In this document: positions 14,650-19,562 of the stretch, one piece after another
Layout: every line of letters starts with the position of its first letter
How positions within the stretch are numbered: the first letter of the stretch is position 1
Assembly (NCBI GenBank): GCA_003513555.1
Contig: DOPG01000470.1
Span: 21,728 to 41,289, forward strand
Reading direction: 5' to 3'
From: Rhodopirellula sp.
Lineage (GTDB): Bacteria > Planctomycetota > Planctomycetia > Pirellulales > Pirellulaceae
DNA length: 19,562 nt
Position numbers and translations under genes: made by a program
Notes under the pieces: generated by a model
The model's database searches: none
Seen by the model: only the letters and a program-made list of their open reading frames with translations
What the model was told of the DNA's origin: nothing

Positions 14650-16115
14650 TGGTCTAATCTCCAACCCTCTCGGTACTCACCCTTCACAATCTGCTCGGCC
14701 TCCGGGCAGTTCCGTGCTTGCATGTTCTTCGAATCCCAGTGAATGATTTCGCCTGTTCGCATGGCAAGCAATCCTAACAAAGTGATCTCAGTCAGCTTCG
14801 CCCCGTAACTGAATTCGCTGCTCGCCGGCGGGCCACCTTTAATGGCGTCCACCCAATCACGATGATGCCCAGCCGAACGCCTGAGAGTCTCTTCGGGCTT
14901 TTGCACTGTCTTGGCGAGTGTTTCGGGGTAGACGACCGCTTGACCGCCGGCTCCGCCACAAAGCATCACACCTTTGGAACCGACAAACAACACGCCACGG
15001 CGGGGCAGGCTAACAGAAGCTGGCAATACCTCCGGCGTTGGGGGTAACAGCCCACCGCTATACCACTTCAATCGAACCGGACCACGGGAACCGCTCGCAG
15101 GAAAATCAAAATAGCCAATTTCACCAAATGGCGCGAGATTCGGATCGCTCGCTCCCGCTGCTCGCATCTCAACGCGATGTGGTCGCCCCAAGTCGAGAGC
15201 CCAAACAGCAGAGTCCAAGTCATGGCAGCCAAAATCTCCCATCGCGCCGCAGCCAAAACTCCAAAAATCTCGCCACGCAACCGGTGCGTAAGCCTCATGA
15301 AAATCGGGAGGATTCCGGACGCCACACCACAGATCCCAATTCAACCCGTGGGGATGCGGCTGGGCAGTCACGGGAGGCTTCGTCAATGATTTGTTCCAGC
15401 GAGTGGCAGGCACCCAGGCGTGCACTTCCGACACTTCTCCGATCGCTCCTGCACGAACCAACTCAACCGTCTCGCGGATTGTATCTTTGGAATGTCCCTG
15501 ATTGCCTAATTGGGTAGCGACTCCTGTTTCGGCAGCGACACGACTGACCAATCTCGCCTCGGCAATATTATGGGTCAACGGTTTTTCGCAATAGACGTGC
15601 TTTCCAACTCGCATCGCAGCGAGCGACACATGCGCGTGCATGTGATCAGGCGTGGCACACAGCACGGCATCGAATTCGGATGCCTGTGTGGCCAATAGTT
15701 CCCGGTAATCAACGTGCTGATGACATTTAAATGCTGGCTCCATCTGTTGATAGTGTTTTTCAATTTCCTCACAAACCGGCAAACGTCCTGCATCGCCTCG
15801 ATAATAGAAGTTGGTAAGATCCCAGCGTTCGGCAGGATCAGCGACAGCCGAAACTCGAACATCTTTCAACTTCAATAGTTCGCGAACATTCTGACGCCCA
15901 CGCCCTCCTGCACCAACCAGCGCGACATTCACTCGATCACTGGGGGCTGTATGTGCCGGCCCCCCCAAAACATGAGGTTGAACAATCATCGCGGCAGCTG
16001 TCGCTCCGCCGGTCCTCAAGAAACGACGTCGCGAAACATCCGCTCTCGCGAGCCGTTTGGAGTCTGCCGTCCGAAAATTCACCACCGAGTCGGCAGGTTT
16101 TTTTCTTGAATTCAT
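14646..16115 (-). CDS. Tat-exported Gfo/Idh/MocA family oxidoreductase
   Basis: The 489-residue protein starts at the ATG at 16115, with GGAAAG as ribosome site; a GTG one codon earlier is in frame. A twin-arginine signal, SRRRFLRTGGATAAAMIV (28-45), indicates export in folded form, usual for many planctomycete members. The Rossmann fold begins with VNVALVGAGGRGRQNV (62-77) for NAD(P) binding. YCEKPLTHNIAEA (175-187) holds the catalytic Glu-Lys-Pro motif. The C-terminal domain shows CGAMGDFGCHDLDSAVWALDLG. The substrate, probably a sugar or sugar derivative, cannot be named. Coupling to the sulfatase suggests joint work on sulfated carbohydrates. Confidence 0.93.
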   Translation of the reverse strand: MNSRKKPADSVVNFRTADSKRLARADVSRRRFLRTGGATAAAMIVQPHVLGGPAHTAPSDRVNVALVGAGGRGRQNVRELLKLKDVRVSAVADPAERWDLTNFYYRGDAGRLPVCEEIEKHYQQMEPAFKCHQHVDYRELLATQASEFDAVLCATPDHMHAHVSLAAMRVGKHVYCEKPLTHNIAEARLVSRVAAETGVATQLGNQGHSKDTIRETVELVRAGAIGEVSEVHAWVPATRWNKSLTKPPVTAQPHPHGLNWDLWCGVRNPPDFHEAYAPVAWRDFWSFGCGAMGDFGCHDLDSAVWALDLGRPHRVEMRAAGASDPNLAPFGEIGYFDFPASGSRGPVRLKWYSGGLLPPTPEVLPASVSLPRRGVLFVGSKGVMLCGGAGGQAVVYPETLAKTVQKPEETLRRSAGHHRDWVDAIKGGPPASSEFSYGAKLTEITLLGLLAMRTGEIIHWDSKNMQARNCPEAEQIVKGEYREGWRLDQ

Positions 16116-16230
16116 CACTGTTGCTTTCCGTTATTTGAAGACCCATCTGGAAAAACTGCTGGCTACCCTCGTCAAAATTCTTCGACTTGCTACTGTAAGG
16201 TAACTGCTACGAGCCCGTCCCCGACTCACG

Positions 16231-17094
16231 ATGGAGCACTTCGGCGTGACTTCCCCCATTCTATTTGAATCGCACTCACACACACCACTGTGCAAGCACG
16301 CGTACGGTGAACCGACTGAATATGCGGCAATCGCAGAAAAGCGAGGCTTGCGGGGCCTGATGGTGACTTGCCATAACCCCATGCCTGATGGCTTCTCTGC
16401 TGCCGTAAGAATGGCAGAAAACGAGTTCGATCAGTACGTCGATCTGGTAGCCAAAACCCGTGACCAATGGCAGGGACGAGTAGATGTCAGGCTAGGTATC
16501 GAAGCTGATTACTTCGAGGGCTACGAGACCTACCTCGAGCAGCAGCTAGCATCAGCGGACTTCCACTTTGTGCTAGGTTCGGTCCACCCGCAGATCTCGG
16601 AATTTCGCGAGAAGTACTGGAGCAACGATTTACGAGAAGTACAGCAGACCTACTTTCGTCTGCTTGCTAAATCAGCAGAGACCGGACTCTTCGACTCCCT
16701 CGCCCACCCCGACTTGATCAAGAACTTTACCTCGGAAGCTTGGGATGCTGATCAAATGCTGGATGATATTCGGCCAGCACTGGACCGGATAGCGGCGACT
16801 GGCGTTGCCATGGAACTCAATACATCTGGGGTCAACAAAACCATTTCTGAAATGAACCCATTCCCAGCGATGCTGGCTGAGATGAAACTGCGCAGCATTC
16901 CGATTACTCTGGGCGCCGACGCCCATGTCGCCGAACGCGTTTCGGATGGCTATGAAATGGCGATGAAGTTATTGCAGCAGTGTGGTTACACCCATGTCAA
17001 TTTTTTCTTAAATCGCAAGCGGCAGGAAATCGCTATCAAGGATGCACTCGCCAGCTTAGTGCCACTTCCCAGCCCCAGTGAAACTGCCTTGTAG
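16231..17094 (+). CDS. PHP-domain phosphatase, histidinol-phosphatase (HisK/HisJ)-like
   Basis: The 287-residue protein belongs to the PHP superfamily of metal-dependent phosphoesterases. Its layout matches histidinol-phosphatases that act in the penultimate steps of histidine biosynthesis. Metal-ligand motifs are in order: ESHSHTPLCKHA (H-x-H), GIEADYFEGYE, LGSVHP, SLAHPDLIKNF and TLGADAHVAERV. ELNTSGVNKTISEMNPFP is also typical of this branch. The ATG at 16231 is accepted because the first motif follows 14 residues later. No his genes are adjacent, so the substrate assignment rests on family resemblance. It is divergent from the oxidoreductase gene with a 115-base gap. Confidence 0.87.
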   Translation: MEHFGVTSPILFESHSHTPLCKHAYGEPTEYAAIAEKRGLRGLMVTCHNPMPDGFSAAVRMAENEFDQYVDLVAKTRDQWQGRVDVRLGIEADYFEGYETYLEQQLASADFHFVLGSVHPQISEFREKYWSNDLREVQQTYFRLLAKSAETGLFDSLAHPDLIKNFTSEAWDADQMLDDIRPALDRIAATGVAMELNTSGVNKTISEMNPFPAMLAEMKLRSIPITLGADAHVAERVSDGYEMAMKLLQQCGYTHVNFFLNRKRQEIAIKDALASLVPLPSPSETAL

Positions 17095-17105
17095 ATAAAC
17101 CGAAA

Positions 17106-17129
17106 CACCTCGCACTGCACCTCGCACTG
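17106..17129. repeat. 12-bp tandem duplication
   Basis: CACCTCGCACTG occurs twice in succession (17106-17117, 17118-17129) just after the phosphatase stop codon. Confidence 0.8.
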
Positions 17130-17137
17130 CAGTTCAA

Positions 17138-17151
17138 GTGAACCGGTTCAC
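17138..17151. repeat. 14-bp perfect palindrome GTGAACCGGTTCAC
   Basis: The sequence is its own reverse complement and lies 44 bases after the phosphatase stop and about 275 before the RadC start. TTCA-AG-TGAA overlaps its left side. It could be an operator; without a T-run it is not a standard terminator. Confidence 0.45.
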
Positions 17152-17425
17152 CAAGCGAATCGGAACAGCTGGCCATTTCTCCTGTTCCAGCCAACACCAT
17201 TTGCTTTCAAACAGGCGGTTTTGCCTCGGTGAAAAAATCCGGTTTAACCAAACAGCTTCCGTCCTCTGATCCGCTATACTCGCACCACAGCCCTTGAAGT
17301 TGGGTTCCCGTGATTGGCCAAGCATCGCTTGCACGCTTTGCGTTGACCGGCAGCGGGAACGAACGAGTCGCCACAAGTTGGTGAACTCATCTTTCCATTC
17401 AGGCAACAAAGCTGGGGCAGTGATT

Positions 17426-18430
17426 ATGAAGCGTGATCGACGCAAACGACTTGAATCCGTCATCAAGTCACTCATCGTTTTGAACGATTTTTCGACATCG
17501 GATGCCAAGACTCGATGCTCAGAGACTTCACCGGGCTACATCACCCGAACAATTCATCAACTCGCCGATGACGGCCTTTTGCGTCGAGTTTTGAAGCAAA
17601 AACGCGTGCTTTACAGGTGGGCAAACGTAGCACAAAGAGACTCGCTGGTGCTTCGATGGATTGATCGAAAAGTTGATGGTCTGCAAGTCAAACGGAGTCC
17701 GCTCGAGGAACGACCTCGGGAGAAACTGCTACGTAACGGGCCGTGCGACTTATCGAATGCCGATTTGCTTGCGATCTTGATTCACGCCGGCGTTGTGGGC
17801 GAGTCTGCAGTGACTGGTGGCCAGCGAATCGCGAACCGTTTCACGTCGCGTCTTCCGGAACTCAGCCACTGCAGCCTTCCGGAACTCAAAGCCATCAGTC
17901 CGGCGGCAACAGCAAACAATTACGCGAAGATCATGGCTGGAATTGAATTGGGAAGGCGTGTTGCACGCGTTGAACGCATACCTAAAGCGCGGCAGCGTTC
18001 AATCAACAGTACACGAGCGGCAATTGCCTATTGCAGTGAACAATTTTCCCGCCTTGCCTATGAGGCTGTCCAAGAAGAGTTTCACCTTGTTACTTTGGAT
18101 ACCAAGCACAAACCAATCAACCGGCACCAGATCACCGTGGGTACGCTCGATGCCAGTTTAGTGCACCCACGCGAGGTGTTCCGCGCTGCGATTCGCGATG
18201 CAGCCTCGGCCGTTATCCTGGTTCATAACCACCCAAGTGGTGACCCATCGCCCAGTCAAGAAGACATCATGGTCACACAACAATTAACAAAAGCTGGAAC
18301 CATCCTTGGGATCGCTGTGTTGGATCACATTGTGGTTGCATCTACCCACAGTATCAGCATTAGGGAAACAAGTTTGGAGCAAGAAAAGTTCAAGAACAAC
18401 TCCAGCCTCAAACTTGTCGACGCGCGATAG
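17426..18430 (+). CDS. RadC-family JAB/MPN protein with N-terminal winged-helix-like domain
   Basis: The 334-residue protein starts at the ATG at 17426, after GGGG at a plausible distance; the longer frame begins with TTG. Residues about 1-68 (RRKRLESVIKSLIVLNDF, then SPGYITRTIHQLADDGLLRRV and the wing-like KQKRVLYRW) look like a winged helix. Residues about 95-185 match the RadC N-terminal region (ERPREKLLRNGPCDLSNADLLAILI). The C-terminal JAB domain (about 210-315) has EEFHLVTLDTKHKPINRHQI and the metal motif HNHPSGDPSPSQED (268-281), with both His and the Asp present. RadC proteins were once called DNA-repair proteins, but their function is unsettled. The extra DNA-binding-like domain is unusual. 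The gene stands alone. Confidence 0.87.
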   Translation: MKRDRRKRLESVIKSLIVLNDFSTSDAKTRCSETSPGYITRTIHQLADDGLLRRVLKQKRVLYRWANVAQRDSLVLRWIDRKVDGLQVKRSPLEERPREKLLRNGPCDLSNADLLAILIHAGVVGESAVTGGQRIANRFTSRLPELSHCSLPELKAISPAATANNYAKIMAGIELGRRVARVERIPKARQRSINSTRAAIAYCSEQFSRLAYEAVQEEFHLVTLDTKHKPINRHQITVGTLDASLVHPREVFRAAIRDAASAVILVHNHPSGDPSPSQEDIMVTQQLTKAGTILGIAVLDHIVVASTHSISIRETSLEQEKFKNNSSLKLVDAR

Positions 18431-18479
18431 ACACAGCGTCCAATAGGCGTCCAGTTGTGTTCGCTGCTGTCCACCCTCA

Positions 18480-18504
18480 GCTGCATACCGGTACCGTATG
18501 CAGC
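18480..18504. repeat. Strong hairpin downstream of the RadC-like gene
   Basis: GCTGCATAC (18480-18488) and GTATGCAGC (18496-18504) are perfect 9-bp arms over the loop CGGTACC. Lying 49 bases after the stop, it may end the transcript, but no T-run follows on either strand. Confidence 0.5.
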
Positions 18505-18589
18505 CAGAGACTCGTTGGCTTATGCCTTTCCATGCGCAAACACAAAAAGAATGAAGATCCTCAGAATTGTCTTAGGTGATTCCACCAGC

Positions 18590-18631
18590 GCTGATTGCAC
18601 AACAATATGTAATAGGTCTACCACAATCAGC
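18590..18631. repeat. Inverted repeat with wide loop
   Basis: GCTGATTG (18590-18597) and CAATCAGC (18624-18631) form perfect 8-bp arms around 26 bases. It may be part of a noncoding RNA fold or chance. Confidence 0.4.
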
Positions 18632-18650
18632 TTGCGGCAAACCACTAACC

Positions 18651-18674
18651 TGGATTTCGACTGATTGAAATCCA
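18651..18674. repeat. Inverted repeat TGGATTTC / GAAATCCA
   Basis: Perfect 8-bp arms (18651-18658 and 18667-18674) flank the 8-base loop GACTGATT. No T-run follows. Confidence 0.45.
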
Positions 18675-19004
18675 CTCTGCACGAACGATTACGCTATGCA
18701 CTGCCTCGCCAATAGCACATCCACCGACCGAGAGGACTTAAGCATCGGCTGTCCCGTCAGCATCAAAACCACTGCGTTGACCAACACAAATCAGAAAATT
18801 TGTAGAAGTGCTTACGTGGCTATTCAACATTTGCCTGCCGTACGAAGACCACAAAATCTTCATGCGGAAGTACTGAATGAACGAGCATGAGGTCAGATAT
18901 TTAAAACGGTCGTTGCACCATGGCGCCCTCGATCCTGCTACGCTAGACGGCAGCATTTTGTCAGCGCAAAAGACCAAGCACTATTTGGATACCGGAGAAC
19001 GTTG

Positions 19005-19562
19005 ATGCGTCATCTCTTCATCTACTTCAACGTGTTAGCGATCACCGGCGTCGTTGTGGGGCAATATCTGTATCCACCCACCGCTTGGGCTTGGCTGTTT
19101 GTCGCCCCCATCCTGATTTTGGGTTGGTACGACATGTTGCAGAAGAATCACACCATTCTCCGCAATTTCCCAGTGCTAGGACATTTTCGCTTTCTGTTTG
19201 AACTCATACGTCCCGAGATCTACCAGTACTTTGTCGAAAGCGACACCGATGGCGTTCCGTTTGACCGTGACACACGCTCGCTGGTCTATCAACGGGCAAA
19301 AGACGTACGTGACACGGTACCGTTTGGAACCAAAGAAAACGTCTATGAGGTCGGATATGAATGGGTCAACCACTCCATGGCTCCAGTTCACAATGCTCCC
19401 GAGGATATGCGAGTGACCATCGGGGGCCCGGACTGCACGCAGCCCTATTCGGCTAGCCTGCTGAATATTTCAGCAATGAGTTACGGAGCTCTCAGTAAGA
19501 ATGCGATTCTTGCGTTGAGTGCCGGTGCCAAGCAGGGCAACTTTGCTCACAACACTGGTGAA
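19005..19562 (+). CDS. FMN-binding glutamate-synthase-family protein (N-terminal part)
   Basis: The frame starts at the ATG at 19005, preceded by CGGAGAAC, and runs 186 codons to the window edge without a stop. The protein begins with two hydrophobic segments (about 3-24 and 27-43), then WYDMLQKNHTILRNFPVLGHFRFLFELIRPEIYQYFVESDTDGVPFDRDTRSLVYQRAK, shared by membrane-associated FMN-binding glutamate-synthase-family proteins. NISAMSYGALSKNAILALSAGAKQGNFAHNTGE is the start of the FMN-binding barrel as in the large subunit of glutamate synthase. These proteins lack the amidotransferase part, and their reaction is not settled for most members. The 3' end, including the rest of the barrel, lies outside. 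Confidence 0.88.
   Translation, partial: MRHLFIYFNVLAITGVVVGQYLYPPTAWAWLFVAPILILGWYDMLQKNHTILRNFPVLGHFRFLFELIRPEIYQYFVESDTDGVPFDRDTRSLVYQRAKDVRDTVPFGTKENVYEVGYEWVNHSMAPVHNAPEDMRVTIGGPDCTQPYSASLLNISAMSYGALSKNAILALSAGAKQGNFAHNTGE

Larger units (their letters stand above)
17095..17425. other. Intergenic region before the RadC-like gene
   Basis: The 331 bp contain a 12-bp tandem repeat (17106-17129), a 14-bp palindrome (17138-17151) and an isolated TATACT (17275-17280) that could be a -10 but lacks a good -35. The radC frame is open back to a TTG at 17294; those upstream codons are not assigned to the protein. Confidence 0.5.
18431..19004. other. Intergenic region with three inverted repeats
   Basis: These 574 bp show no convincing gene; the longest frame starting with ATG (18696-18890) has no recognisable family. 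Three inverted repeats lie at 18480-18504, 18590-18631 and 18651-18674. GGAGAA just before 19005 is the ribosome site of the next gene. No promoter of clear consensus was found. A small noncoding RNA cannot be excluded. Confidence 0.5.

Noticed and set aside
18696..18890. 64-codon open frame in the last gap
   Set aside because: No ribosome site, no signal or domain, and a length common by chance; a small gene cannot be fully excluded.

Overview
The window looks like a piece of a planctomycete chromosome, most likely a marine Pirellulaceae (Rhodopirellula-like) bacterium. The grounds are a complete Na+-pumping NADH:quinone oxidoreductase operon (common in marine bacteria), an exported Cys-type sulfatase coupled to a Tat-exported Gfo/Idh/MocA oxidoreductase (gene types abundant in this phylum), and frequent weak Shine-Dalgarno sequences or non-ATG starts. 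This assignment is inference; no rRNA or tRNA gene is present to confirm it, and I see no transposase, CRISPR array or prophage gene.

Layout. (1) 58-9558, minus strand: nqrA-nqrB-nqrC-nqrD-nqrE-nqrF with short spacers or overlaps. After a 315-bp gap follow an ApbE flavin transferase fused to an NqrM-like iron-site maturation domain, and a membrane-anchored PQQ-type beta-propeller protein whose start codon overlaps the apbE-nqrM stop by one base. (2) 9559-10112: divergent intergenic region with a perfect TTGTGA-N6-TCACAA (Crp/Fnr-like) inverted repeat and further small inverted repeats. (3) 10113-10631, plus: small His/Asp-rich lipoprotein. (4) 11033-12856, plus: TypA/BipA GTPase, preceded by two hairpin-forming repeats. 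(5) 13033-16115, minus: Gfo/Idh/MocA oxidoreductase and sulfatase, overlapping by four bases. (6) 16231-17094, plus: PHP-type histidinol-phosphatase-like enzyme. (7) 17426-18430, plus: RadC-family JAB protein with an N-terminal winged-helix-like extension. (8) 18431-19004: gap with three inverted repeats. (9) 19005 to the end, plus: start of an FMN-binding glutamate-synthase-family protein, cut by the window edge.

How the genes work together. The Nqr complex needs covalent FMN on NqrB and NqrC and an iron centre held by cysteines of NqrD and NqrE. The acceptor motifs and cysteines are all visible. The two known maturation activities, ApbE (FMN transfer) and NqrM (iron centre), are encoded just downstream as one polypeptide. 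The propeller protein coupled to that fusion has no known role in Nqr biology and is the least explained member of the locus. The remaining genes appear to be independent transcription units.
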